The notes beneath the pieces are model-generated. The model saw only the letters and a program-made list of their open reading frames with translations. It was not told the origin of the DNA and made no database searches. 64,000 nt of DNA from Prorocentrum cordatum (Eukaryota; Sar; Dinophyceae; Prorocentrales; Prorocentraceae). The first letter of the stretch is position 1, and each line of letters starts with the position of its first letter. A program made the translations under genes and the position numbers. Location of the stretch: positions 70,001-134,000 of the forward strand of contig CAUYUJ010017892.1 of assembly GCA_963575745.1 (NCBI GenBank), given 5' to 3'. Below, in pieces: positions 1 through 10,649 of this stretch.

Positions 1-460
1 GAGAGCCCCAAGAGGGGCCCAAGAAGGCCCAAGACGGCCCCAAGATCGCCCAAGAGGCTTCCAAAGAGCGCTCCAACACGTCCCCAAGACGCCGTTTGAG
101 AGCCTCCGAGGGGGGGACCTGAACTGAGGACCCCCGCTCTTTTTGAACAATGGGGCCCAAGACGGGCCCGAGAGGCCTCCCAGCCTCTCCTGAAGATTCT
201 CCACCCCGCCCTTTTTGGCCCAAGATGGCTCCAAGAGAGCCCTAGATAGCCCAAGATGGCCTCCAAAATGGCCCAAGATAGCCAAGCATGGCTCAAGATA
301 GAGCCTCCGACAGATCTCCAAGAGGCCTCAAGACAGCCTGAATATGGCCCAACATAGCCGAGCATGGCTCAGAATAGCTTCCGACAGCCTCTAGCCGAGC
401 ATGGCTCAGGATAGCCTCCAAGAGGCCTCGGGAAAGCTGGCAATCAATTCTGGACGGGCC
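1..460 (+). repeat. Dispersed CCAAGACGGCC-type repeat
   Basis: Degenerate short-period repeat built from CCCAAGACGGCCC, CCCAAGATAGCC and CCAAGAGGCC variants, reading CCAAG on the plus strand. The same family recurs in many blocks of this window. No coding signal was recognised. Confidence 0.7.
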
Positions 461-559
461 GGTGGGGATACGCGAAGCGTCAAGAATTGAGAGGAAAGTC
501 GGCGGCCGCATGCTGGAGGACGGGATGCTGACCTGGTAGAAGCTGGGAGTCCCGCGAGC

Positions 560-900
560 GAAGCGGCAACACGATAGTGAATGAGAGATGTGGCCGGCGC
601 CTCGGCGAGAGCACGGGTCCCAGTGAAAGCTGTCTTCTGTTTCCGTCGTTTGCCCTCCCCTCCTCCTGCTCCTCCGTGCCCTCCTTCCGTCTTCCTGGGG
701 CCCCTCCTGTTTCTCGCAATCCTCACCGTTCCTTCCTCTTCCTCCTTTTTCTCCTCCGTCCCGCCTCCTGGTCCTTTTCCTTCTCTGCCACGCGGGCCCA
801 TTCGGCGCGCGGGCCAGCCGAGCCAAGGACGACGGCGACGATGACAACGACGACGGCGGCGACGACGACTCCCTGAAAAACTTGACCTCCGAACCTGTCC
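560..900. other. Gene-free stretch, pyrimidine-rich
   Basis: No recognisable gene. 640-800 is rich in CCTCC/TTCC runs, and 830-872 is a short GACGACGGC-type triplet run. Open frames here are compositional. Confidence 0.5.
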
Positions 901-911
901 AGGAGCAGGAG

Positions 912-1275
912 GATAAAGAGCCGGAGGAGGAGGAGCAGCAGAAGGAGGTTGGGACAGGGGAGCTGGTGATAGCAGTCTGGGGTCTGGGGTATGTTTTAGT
1001 TCTCGCGAGTGTTCCGTGGGCTCCTGAGACGAAAGGAGAACTGCGCATCAAATTGTGGTTCCCCGGACCCTGGAAGCCTGTCGTGGGCCCTCTTCGGAGC
1101 CCCCTTGGTCTGTCTTGGCACCCCTGGTTGCTTTTGGGGAGCTTGTGATAAGAGTATACGGTCTGGGGCTTTTGACGAGGCAGCGGAGGAGGAAGACAAC
1201 GAACTACAGGAGGAGCAAGAGGAGCAGGAGGATAAAGAGCTGGAGGAGGAGGAGCAGCAGAAGGAGGTTGGGAGG
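912..1275 (+). repeat. Direct duplication of about 45 bp, 319 bp apart
   Basis: The purine-rich block around GGATAAAGAGCTGGAGGAGG (912-957) is repeated at 1,231-1,275 with one or two substitutions. Between the copies lies unrelated sequence. Confidence 0.7.
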
Positions 1276-1278
1276 AGA

Positions 1279-1444
1279 TTTCCGAAGAGTTGGTGTCGAG
1301 AGTTAGGTTGGAACCTTCTTGGACTTTCTTGGGGATGTCTTCAGAGCCTCGAAGGAGGAGGTTTCCGAACAGTTGGTGTCGAGAGTTAGGTTGGAACCTT
1401 CTTGGACTTTCTTGGGGATGTCTTCAGAGCCTCGAAAGAGCAGC
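1279..1444 (+). repeat. 83-bp tandem duplication
   Basis: Two nearly identical 83-bp units start at 1,279 and 1,362 (core GTTGGTGTCGAGAGTTAGG). A third, more diverged relative of part of the unit lies at about 1,693-1,745. 1,522-1,660 is GAG-rich low-complexity DNA. Confidence 0.85.
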
Positions 1445-1869
1445 TGGAGGAGGATCAGGAGAAAACCTCCTGAGAAAATGAGTATCAGTTTTCGTATCCC
1501 GGAGTCGGTGGAGGCAAATGAGGAGAGGGCGATGGAGGAGGAGGAGGAGGAGGACGAGGAGGAGGAGGAAGGCGACGAGTTCGAGGGAAGAAGGAGGTTG
1601 AGGAGGGGATGAGGGGCAGAGAGGGGGAAACGGAGGAGGAGGAGGTAGAGAAGGACGAGAGATGGGCTGTCGGACGTCCGAGTAGGTCATGCCGAGAGTT
1701 ATCTTGGAACCCTCTTGGGCTCTAGTGGGGATGTCTGCAGGGCCTCATGTGCCGTCTTGGGGCGAGGTTGAGAAGAACTAGGGGCGATGGGGGGGGCCGC
1801 TCAGGTCAATCAGAGTGTAAAGAATTTGACGGCTCTAAGACTGAGTGGAGCTCCTGTTGGTGCTTTTGT

Positions 1870-2460
1870 ATACCATCGGAGGGCCTTCTTGGGCTGTCCT
1901 GGGGCCCTCGTGGGCTGTCTGGGGGGGCTTGGGCCGTCCTGGGGCCGTGTTGGGGCTCTCTCGGGCCCTCTCTGAAGCATCCCGTGACTCTGTTGGAGCC
2001 CTCTTGGGGGTCTTTTAGGGGTCTCTTGGGCGCTCCCTGGCTTTCTTTGCGCTTTATTGACCCATCTTGGGGCCCCATTGGGCCGCCTGGAAGCCATTTC
2101 GGGGCGACCTCGGAAGCTCGCAGATCATTATTGGGCCGTTCGTGGCCAGAAAAGGCGAGAAGCACAGAATCGTTCAAACATAAATGGAAAATTAAGGTTT
2201 TTGGCCTGCTGAGGCCGTGTTGGAGGTCTTTGCGGGGGCATCCTGGACAGTCTTGAGCCCATGTTTGGTCCTGTTGGAGCACTATGGGGCCGTCTTGGGA
2301 CCTCGTGGGCCTTGCAGAGGACGTCTCGGAAGTGCCTTCTGCTGTCTTGGGCTCCCGATGTAGGCCTCGTGTCGCTCTCTTCGGGGTATTTTGGGCCGTC
2401 TCGAAGCATTGTGGGGCTCTCTTGGGAGCCTGTGGGGTTCATCTGGGGTCCATGTGGGGG
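1870..2460 (-). repeat. Dispersed CCAAGACGGCC-type repeat, reverse orientation
   Basis: The plus strand reads TTGGGGCC/GGGCCGTCTTGGG variants, so the family is on the minus strand. It includes a short AT-rich block at 2,175-2,205 (GGAAAATTAAGGTTTTTGGC) similar to that at 44,235-44,255. Confidence 0.65.
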
Positions 2461-2509
2461 GGGGGGTGTCGGTGACATGCTGGGTTTTTCCTTGTAATTT
2501 GATAGGTAG

Positions 2510-2582
2510 AAGGAATATATATATATATATATATAGAGAGAGACAGAGAGAAACAAAGGGAGAGATATATAGAGGGACAGCT

Positions 2583-2613
<31 letters not shown>

Positions 2614-2705
2614 TGGAGAGAGATAGACAAACAGAGAAAGAGAGAGAGAGGGAGAGAGACAGAAAGAGACAGAGAGAGAGAGAGAGAGCGACGGAGAGGA
2701 CGGGA
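2510..2705 (+). repeat. (AT)n then (GA)n microsatellite
   Basis: About 25 bp of AT dinucleotides followed by about 170 bp of interrupted GAGA/GACA repeat. The serine/leucine-rich open frames on the minus strand are artefacts of it. Confidence 0.9.
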
Positions 2706-3640
2706 GACACGACTGTATACTGATCGAGGGGGGGAGAAGGAGAGAGGGATGGAGAGACGGTGGCCGCAATCATGCAGCAAACGCTCGCGCAACCACTCTT
2801 CAAACAACTCGCTGGCACCATCACCCCTGGCGCGTGAGGTCTGGTTCGTTGCGGCTGTCATCGGTTTGATGACGAAGTGTCGCGTGCGAGGGAGGCTTGG
2901 ATGTCCAGAGATGCCACACCTCACATGGAACAGTGCTTTTGACAAGGGAGGGTCTGGTTTTCGCCGTGGTGTTCCATGCAATTGCAACTGTATGCCAGGT
3001 TCCCATTCGATGCCGCGTCTTTGTTGCTGCATGCCAACTTCCCTCGAATCCTGACGTACCCATCCCATACCTGCGGCGACCAGATTCCTCGAGCCGCGGA
3101 CCTCTGGAGCGGTCGGTTTCTTCGTGGGCCTGGGGCGGGTTTCTCGTACAGGATTTTTTTTCGCGGTCGTGGGGTGCAGAAGCGCCTCCGTGGATCCCGA
3201 ACGTCGCCGAACAACTTCAAACCGATCTTCCGAGAGAAACCAGTCCGTTCAACTCAATTGCATTTCCTTTAGCCCATGCTCCTGTCAGTTGCGTTGCCTG
3301 GCCCTGTGCTGCATGAGATTGCGTTGCATTTCTTGCTTCGCGTTGCCTTGTATTGTTTTGCCTCCAAATGCGATGCGTTGCACTGCGGTACGTTCTACGC
3401 ATCCTTTGCCTTAATTTATTTTGCTGGGTTTTGCTTTGATTTGCTATGTGCTGCTGCAAGCTATTGGTTTTGAAGAAGCGAGACCCATAATCGGGCCGCG
3501 TCGAATTCATTCAATGTTCGACGGGTGGGCGGCGCTCTCTTGGCGGCCTCAAGCGTTCCCCGAGGGTCTCATGAAACGCTCGGGCCGAGAAGAACTCCCC
3601 CCGAAAAGTTCCCACCAACCTTCAGGCGCGCCCCGCTAGC
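2706..3640. other. No gene recognised
   Basis: Non-repetitive apart from 3,270-3,470, which is rich in GCGTTGC/TTGCC motifs resembling a decayed short-period tandem repeat. No conserved domain seen in any frame. Confidence 0.4.
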
Positions 3641-4380
3641 CTCTGCATATCGGAGACACCCCAACACGACCAAGCATGCACCGATATGGAGTCTAGAAAC
3701 CTGGATGGCCTGCAGACCTCCCTTCCCCAACCGCCATGACTCCTCCCAGGGCCCAGTGGGCCCTGGTAACCAGGAGGACATCCGAACGAAGGACTCTCCT
3801 GGACAGAAGGCGAACGCACCAGGGCCATGGACAGTCGGGGGTCGCAAGGTCAACCAAGCCAACTGGCGGCAGCGCAAGCACATTGGCTGGCCAATGCCGT
3901 CGTCAAAGCCCCCGCCGCAGAAGCCTTCAAGGACGAGTTCTGCAGGCGCCGATGTGCCAGGCGCCAGGGGCGGCAGCGCAAAGGACACACCAGAGCTGGG
4001 GACAGTCGGGGGCAGGGCTGGCCAACCAAATTGGCGGTCGGGTGCAGCGCCGTCCACCGAGGAAATTGGCGGCCAGCGGAGGGCGGACACTGGGGTCGGG
4101 GACGATCGGGGACAGCGCTAGCCACAGATACCAGCGACAGCGGAGGACAACACCGAAGCCACGGTCGGTTGGGGACAAGGCCAGCCACTGGTCTCTCGCC
4201 AGCGGGAGGCAGTTGATTGCACATTTTTTGGGGGCGCAACGCTTGCGAACGCACAGCGCGGTCGGATCCTACGCGAGGACGCTGCGTAGCGAAGTGTACA
4301 CACGCGCGCGGGGGACAGTTCACTTCCCACACACGCAAGAGGCCCTTTACTGCAAGCGCTAGTTGGAGAACATCTGATCG
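3640..4380. other. Degenerate repeats around a GGGGACAGTCGGGGG motif
   Basis: The motif recurs loosely at about 3,830, 4,000, 4,100 and 4,170, next to GCCAACTGGCGG-like blocks. Plus-strand frames are open but resemble no family I recognise. Confidence 0.4.
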
Positions 4381-5030
4381 GGCGAAGCGCCAGATCCTTG
4401 CGCATAAACTCGGGCGTGCCGAAGTGAGCACTGGTAGCGAATGCTCATTAGCGTTGCGGTTGGCGCTCTCTGTGGGTGGCACCCAACGTGTACTGGGTTT
4501 GCCAAAATGAGCACTGGTTTCAAATGCGGCCCAGACCACTGCTGCTGTAGTTGTGGCTGCCCATGGGGCTGTCATTTAACCTGGCGCCATAGTTGGGGCC
4601 GCCTAGTGGGCCCAAAACGCGAGAGGCTTGTGCCAATGTACACACTGTCAGCGAATGCGGTCGTCCCCCCAGGCGCTGTAGTGGGGACTCCCTTTGGGGC
4701 ACGAAACATGCGAGGAGTATGCCAAAGTCAGCACCAGTAGCGAACGCGATCGTGCCAGGACCTGGCGTCATAGAAGGGGCTCTCTATGGTGCACGACGCG
4801 TGTGACGGGCGTGCTATAGTAAATACAAGTTTCGCCTGCAACCGTGCCCACTGGCGCCGTAGTGTGGACTCCTGAAGGGGCACGACGCGTGCGAGTGAGA
4901 ATGCGGGGCTGCCCAGTGATGCAATAGATGGGGCTCCGAATGGGGCGTACAACGTGAGAGAGGCGTGTCAAAACGAGCACTGTTGTTGGGGCTCATTTAG
5001 AAACATAATGCGCGTGAAGGGGTGCGGCAA
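4380..5030 (+). repeat. Decayed copies of the GGGGCNCACGA tandem-array monomer
   Basis: Imperfect units of roughly 90-110 bp share GGCGCCGTAGT, GGGGCACGA and GTGTGCCAAA-like blocks. These match, in the same order, the core of the well-preserved arrays at 32.5-34 kb and 50-53.5 kb. Confidence 0.55.
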
Positions 5031-5142
5031 CGTCAACAACGCTGACGAATGCATGCTCTGTTCTGCTTATTCCCCACATGCTTCGTGGGGTTCTGGTTTT
5101 CTTTCCTGCCGCGCCGCACCCGCGACACACACCTCACTTTTC

Positions 5143-5280
5143 GTACAGCATAGCTCAGCACAGCACAGCACATCACAGCTCAGCACGCAGCTCAGCTCAG
5201 CTCAGCACACAACACAGCTCAACACAGCTCAGCACAGCTCAGCACAGCCCAGCACGGCTCAGCTCAGCTCAGCACAGCTC
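5143..5280 (+). repeat. CAGCA/CAGCT pentamer array
   Basis: Interrupted run of CAGCA, CAGCT and CAACA pentamers immediately before the 90-bp satellite. Confidence 0.9.
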
Positions 5281-8200
5281 GTGGCACTTTCTCGACACCA
5301 CAGGGGGTGCGCAGGGGTTGGTCTCTCAGCTCGGCCGCTATCCACGACACTGGCGCAAAGCCTAGCAGGCGTGGCACTCTCTCGACACCAAAGGGGGTGG
5401 GCAGGGGGTGGTCTCTCAGCTCGGCCGCTATCCACGACACTGGCGCATAGCCTAGCAGGCGTGGCACTTTCTCGACACCACAGGGGATGCGCAGGGGGTG
5501 GTCTCTCAGCTCGGCCGCTATCCACGACACTGGCGCAAAACCTAGCAGGCGTGGCACTTTCTCGACACCACAGGGGGTGCGCAGGGGGTGGTCTCTCACC
5601 GCGGTCCCTATCCACGACACACTGCACTGGCGCAAAGCCTAGCAGGCGTGGCACTTTCTCGACACCACAGGGGGTGCGCAGGGGGTGGTCTCTCAGCTCG
5701 GTCGCTATCCACGACACTGGCGCAAAGCCTAGCAGGCGTGGCACTTTCTCGACACCACAGGGGGTGCGCAGGGGGTGGTCTCTCAGCTCGGCCGCTATCC
5801 ACGACACTGGCGCAAAGCCTAGCAGGCGTGGCACTTTCTCGACACCACAGGGGGTGCGCAGGGGGTGGTCTCTCAGCTCGGCCGCTATCCACGACACTGG
5901 CGCAAAGGCCTAGCAGGCGTGGCACTTTCTCGACACCACAGGGGGTGCGCAAGGGGTGGTCTCTCAGCTCGGCCGCTATCCACGACACTGGCGCAAAGGC
6001 TAGCAGGCGTGGCACTTTCTCGACACCACAGGGGGTGCGCAGGGGGTGGTCTCTCAGCGGCCGCTATCCACGACACTGGCGCAAAGCCTAGCAGGCGTGG
6101 CACTTTCTCGACACCACAGGGGGTGGGCAGGGGGTGGTCTCCCAGCTCGGCCGCTATCCACGACACTGGCGCAAAGCCTAGCAGGCGTGGCACTTTCTCG
6201 ACACCACAGGGGGTGCGCAGGGGGTGGTCTCTCAGCTCGGCCGCTATCCACGACACTGGCGCAAAGCCTAGCAGGCGTGGCACTTTCTCGACACCACAGG
6301 GGGTGCGCAGGGGGTGGTCTCTCACTATTCGCAAAGCCTAGGCGTGGCACTTTCTCGACACCACAGGGGGTGGGCAGGGGGTGGTCTCTCAGCTCGGCCG
6401 CTATCCACGACACTGGCGCAAAGCCTAGCAGGCGTGGCACTTCTCGACACCGCAAGGGGTGCGCAGGGGGTGGTCTCTCAGCTCGGCCGCTATCCACGAC
6501 ACTGGCGCAAAGGCTAGCAGGCGTGGCACTTTCGCGACACCACAGGGGGTGCGCAGGGGGTGGTCTCTCAGCTCGGCCGCTATCCACGACACTGGCGCAA
6601 AGCCTAGCAGGCGTGGCACTTTCTCGACACCACACGGGGTGCGCAGGGGTGGTCTCTCAGCTCGGCCGCTATCCACGACACTGGCGCAAAGCCTAGCAGG
6701 CGTGGCACTTTCTCGACACCACAGGGGGTGCGCAGGGGGTGGTCTCTCAGCTCGGTCGCTATCCACGACACTGTCGCAAAGCCTAGCAGGCGTGGCACTT
6801 TCTCGACACCACAGGGGGTGCGCAGGGGGTGGTCTCTCAGCTCGGCCGCTATCCACGACACTGGCGCAAAGCCTAGCAGGCGTGGCACTTTCTCGACACC
6901 ACAGGGGGTGCGCAGGGGGTGGTCTCTCAGCTCGGCCGCTATCCACGACACTGGCGCAAAGCCTAGCAGGCGTGGCACTTTCTCGACACCAAAGGGGGTG
7001 GGCAGGGGGTGGTCTCTCAGCTCGGCCGCTATCCACGACACTGGCGCAAAGCCTAGCAAGCGTGGCACTTTCTCGACACCACAGGGGGTGCGCAGGGGGT
7101 GGTCTCTCAGCTCGGTCGCTATCCACGACACTGGCGCAAAGCCTAGCAGGCGTGGCACTTTCTCGACACCACAGGGGGTGCGCAGGGGGTGGTCTCTCAG
7201 CTCGGCCGCTATCCACGACACTGGCGCAAAACCTAGCAGGCGTGGCACTTCTCGACACCAAAGGGGGTGGGCAGGGGGTGGTCTCTCAGCTCGGCCGCTA
7301 TCCACGACACTGGCGCAAAGCCTAGCAGGCGTGGCACTTTCTCGACACCACAGGGGGTGCGCAGGGGGTGGTCTCTCAGCTCGGCCGCTATCCACGACAC
7401 TGGCGCAAAGCCTAGCAGGCGTGGCACTTTCTCGACACCACACGAGGTGCGCAGGGGGTGGTCTCTCAGCTCGGCCGCTATCCACGACACTGGCGCAAAG
7501 CCTAGTAGGCGTAGCACTTTCTCGACACCACAGGGGGTGCGCAGGGGGTGGTCTCTCAGCTCGGCCGCCATCCACGACACTGGCGCAAAGCCTAGCAGGC
7601 GTGGCACTTTCTCGACACCAAAGGGGGTGGGCAGGGGGTGGTCTCTCAGCTCGGCCGCTATCCACGACACTGGCGCAAAGCCTAGCAGGCGTGGCACTTT
7701 CTCGACACCACAGGGGGTGCGCAGGGGGTGGTCTCTCAGCTCGGCCGCTATCCACGACACTGGCGCAAAGCCTAGCAGGCGTGGCACTTTCTCGACACCA
7801 CAGGGGGTGCGCAGGGGGTGGTCTCTCAGCTCGGCCGCTATCCACGACACTGTCGCAAAGCCTAGTAGGCGTAGCACTTTCTCGACACCACAGGGGGTGC
7901 GCAGGGGTGGTCTCTCAGCTCGGCCGCCATCCACGACACTGGCGCAAAGCCTAGCCGGCGTGGCACTTTCTCGACACCAAAGGGGGTGCGCAGGGGGTGG
8001 TCTCTCAGCCCGGCCGCTATCCACGACATTGTCGCAAAGCCTAGTAGGCGTAGCACTTTCTCGACACCACACGGGGTGCGCAGGGGGTGGTCTCTCAGCT
8101 CGGCCGCTATCCACGACACTGGCGCAAAGGCTAGCAGGCGTGGCACTTTCTCGACACCACAGGGGGTGCGCAGGGGGTGGTCTCTCAGCTCGGCCGCTAT

Positions 8201-8316
8201 CCACGACACTGGCGCAAAGGCTAGCAGGCGTGGCACTTTCTCCCTGTGGGTGCGCAGGGGGTGGTCTCTCAGCTCGGCCGCTATCCACGACACTGGCGCA
8301 AAACCTAGCAGGGAAC
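5281..8316 (+). repeat. 90-bp satellite, about 34 copies
   Basis: Head-to-tail units starting at 5,281, 5,371, 5,461 and so on, each containing CACTTTCTCGACACCACAGG and ending CCTAGCAGGC. Units are mostly over 95 percent alike with scattered 1-8 bp indels (for example near 5,620, 6,055 and 6,330). Because 90 is a multiple of three and four frames lack stops, repetitive open frames of up to 413 codons run on both strands. I see no reason to call them genes. Confidence 0.97.
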
Positions 8317-8586
8317 ATTCGCGACGAGGGCCCAGAACGCAGGATTGTGCATATATATTATATACATAAGCAAACACATAAGATTTAAATTAAGTATGTG
8401 GGGTTCCTCGGTAGCGTAATTTTATATTTACTCTCCGCTTTGGCATGCTGGATGACCACCAACGTGGGCACAAGCTGGCACTGCATACTGCTGCATGGGC
8501 ACAAAGTGGTCGCGGGCGGAAGACCTCATCATCGGAGGTCTTCTGATGAAACACCGCTGGCTTCACCCTCCTGCCTTCCCGATGGT
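8317..8586. other. Unique spacer between satellite and RNase T2 gene
   Basis: Short AT-rich patch at 8,340-8,400, then non-repetitive sequence covering the region 3' of the RNase T2 gene. 8,518-8,545 contains an inverted repeat around GGAAGACCTC / GGTCTTCTGATG. No gene seen. Confidence 0.4.
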
Positions 8587-9579
8587 CTACAGAAAAGTGG
8601 AGCTAGAACCTGGATCATAATCTTCTTCAACGTCCGTGCAGTGCTTGGATGTGAATGCGCATCGCTTGCAACCTGCGAAATGTTTGCATTCTGCGTCGGA
8701 CTCGCATGGCGGCCCCATGGAGAAGGGCTTGCATGATGTCGCCGGTGGAGGACAAGCTCTGAGCCCTGGGACCTTAATATCCTTGCACGGCATACAGCTC
8801 TTAGGCGCGGAGTCCCCGTATGGCACTTCACCAAGGGGAAGGTGCGTTTCAGGATCAGCTTCGAGCATGATCCAGACCTCGCTCAGCTGGCAGTCGTCGT
8901 CACACACCAGGGCGGCAGACTTGCCGAACCCTTTCTGCATGCTCGATCGAGGCACGTCTGTGCCGGCAGCTGCCTCGATGGCTTTGGCGCCTGACGTTCT
9001 GCGCAGCCTGTCGTACGTGTCGTACGTCACCTGGAAGAAATGCGACTCGTTCCATCCGGTGCAGCTCCCATGCTTGCTCCACTGATGTGCGGCCAGCGTC
9101 CCCCATGCGTACTCCATGCCAGAAGACTGCCACAGGTCTGTGGTGTTGAACTGCGCAACTGTCGATGCAGATACCTGGCAATCGGCTGCCTTTGGCGGGT
9201 TGCAGTTGTGGAAGTCGCCTGCCGGACCAACGCAATACTGTGGCCACAGAGAGCCATTGCGACCCTGAGGGTAGTACTCAGGCCAAAGACCGTGCAAGCT
9301 TAGGTGGGTGACCGCGAACGTATCGTTTTTCAACCATGGTGCTAAAGGCGTGCTCCCATCGAGGCATTCATCGAATGACCAAGTGGGCTGCCACATGAAT
9401 GCAAACACCCAGCGTTGGAAATGCCCAGAATCGGCGCCATTGCAACCCTCGACACGGCTGCAAACCAAAGGATGGCTGACGTCGCTGCCGCCACACCCGT
9501 GCAGAACGAGGGAGACGCACGCTAACACACCTATGAACGTCGCGCGGATCAGGGAGTGCAGAGCGCACTCTGACGGCAT
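8587..9579 (-). CDS. Secreted RNase T2-family protein with cysteine-rich tail
   Basis: A 330-residue intronless open frame with ATG at 9,579. RNase T2 enzymes cleave single-stranded RNA in secretory or lysosome-like compartments. Residues about 10-30 are hydrophobic and fit a signal peptide. The family's N-terminal FAFMWQPTW block is at 60-68. The first active-site motif THLSLHGLWPEY is at 91-102 (His96). The second, HQWSKHGSC, is at 165-173 with His165, Lys169 and His170. The usual HEW reads HQW here: codon CAG, so Gln166 replaces the catalytic Glu. N-glycosylation sequons occur at Asn85, 108, 145 and 177. Residues 262-314 form a tail with ten Cys beyond the usual fold. The intronless state could mean retroposition. 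Family assignment is secure; normal activity is not. Confidence 0.93.
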   Translation of the reverse strand: MPSECALHSLIRATFIGVLACVSLVLHGCGGSDVSHPLVCSRVEGCNGADSGHFQRWVFAFMWQPTWSFDECLDGSTPLAPWLKNDTFAVTHLSLHGLWPEYYPQGRNGSLWPQYCVGPAGDFHNCNPPKAADCQVSASTVAQFNTTDLWQSSGMEYAWGTLAAHQWSKHGSCTGWNESHFFQVTYDTYDRLRRTSGAKAIEAAAGTDVPRSSMQKGFGKSAALVCDDDCQLSEVWIMLEADPETHLPLGEVPYGDSAPKSCMPCKDIKVPGLRACPPPATSCKPFSMGPPCESDAECKHFAGCKRCAFTSKHCTDVEEDYDPGSSSTFL

Positions 9580-9639
9580 GCTTGAAGATGTTGCCGACTC
9601 CAGCCCTGACGGCTTGAACCAACTGACTGCGGACTGCTA

Positions 9640-10645
9640 GCGAACGCAATCGTGTCCACTGCCGGGTTGTGTCTACGCGTGTGGTGCACGATGTGCGAGG
9701 GGTGTGCCGAAAACCGTACTGGTAGCGAAAAGGATCGTGCTCATTGGTGCTGGAGTTGCCTCCCCCAATGGTGCGCGAGACGTGCGATGGGTGTGTGTGT
9801 GTGCCAAAGCGAACACCACCAGCGGATGTAGTTGTGCCCACTGTCGCCTCTGTCGGGGCTCCCCATGGGTCACGAAGCGTGCGAGTGGTGTGCCAAAGCC
9901 AGCGCTGGTAGTGCGTGCGATCGCGCCCGCTGGCGCCGCAGTTGGACCCCTTCTGTGGTGCGCGCGACGTGAGGACTGACCAAGTGCAGCGCTGGTAGCG
10001 AATACGATCGCGCCCAAGGGTGCCGTAGTTGGGGCTCCTTGCAGTCCTCGCGCTGCCACGGAGGAGCGCCGAAGAAGGAACGAAGAGGCTTTCCTGGCCA
10101 CGGGGAACCTCGACCACGAACACGTTCCCCGACCCAGATCCAAAGAAACGCCAGAAAATCAGAGCCGCTTCCAGGGCCTCGGGTGGCCCTTATTTTAGCG
10201 TGATGACTGTATGGGGGATGGAGCATAACTGTCGTGCTAGAGCGAGCACAGATGGATCATACGGGCGTGCCCCCACTGGCGCCGTAGTACAGTTGGCGCT
10301 GGCTCTGCCTTGGTGCACAACGCATGCGAGGAATGCGCCAACAAACTGATCCATTGTAGCGAATGTGGTGGTGCTGCTCATTGGAATCGCGTGCCACGTT
10401 TCAGCTGCGTGCCAAAATTATCATAGATAGCGATTGCAGTCGGGATACTGGCGCACTAGTTGCCCCACTTGAGGGTTCTTAGGTAAGATGACTGGCTTGC
10501 CGAAGTCAGCGCTGATGGCGAATGCAATCGCATCCGCTGGCGTTCTCGTCAGGGCTACCTGTGGGGCCATGGAACTGTGAATTGTGTATGCGCTCAGATG
10601 AACACTGCTAGCCAATACGTGTGTGCCGCTGGCGCCGCACATGAG
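9640..10645 (+). repeat. Decayed GGGGCNCACGA-type monomers, second block
   Basis: About ten imperfect units with CCACTGGCGCCGTAGT, GTGCACGA and GTGTGCCAAA-like blocks, in the same order as at 4.4-5.0 kb. A unique insert occupies about 10,050-10,195. The decayed blocks thus flank the satellite and RNase T2 gene on both sides. Confidence 0.5.
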
Positions 10646-10649
10646 TGTG

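Noticed and set aside
200-300. Possible dinoflagellate spliced-leader relict near TTTTGGCCCAAGATGGCTC
   Set aside because: It resembles the leader only over a few bases and is a variant of the CCAAGATGGCC repeat that surrounds it.
2439-3068. Ser/Leu-rich minus-strand frame over 2.4-3.1 kb
   Set aside because: Most of it is the GA/AT microsatellite.
5259-8388. Long open frames of up to 413 codons on both strands
   Set aside because: They are the 90-bp satellite read in four stop-free frames. The same DNA gives equally long frames on both strands.
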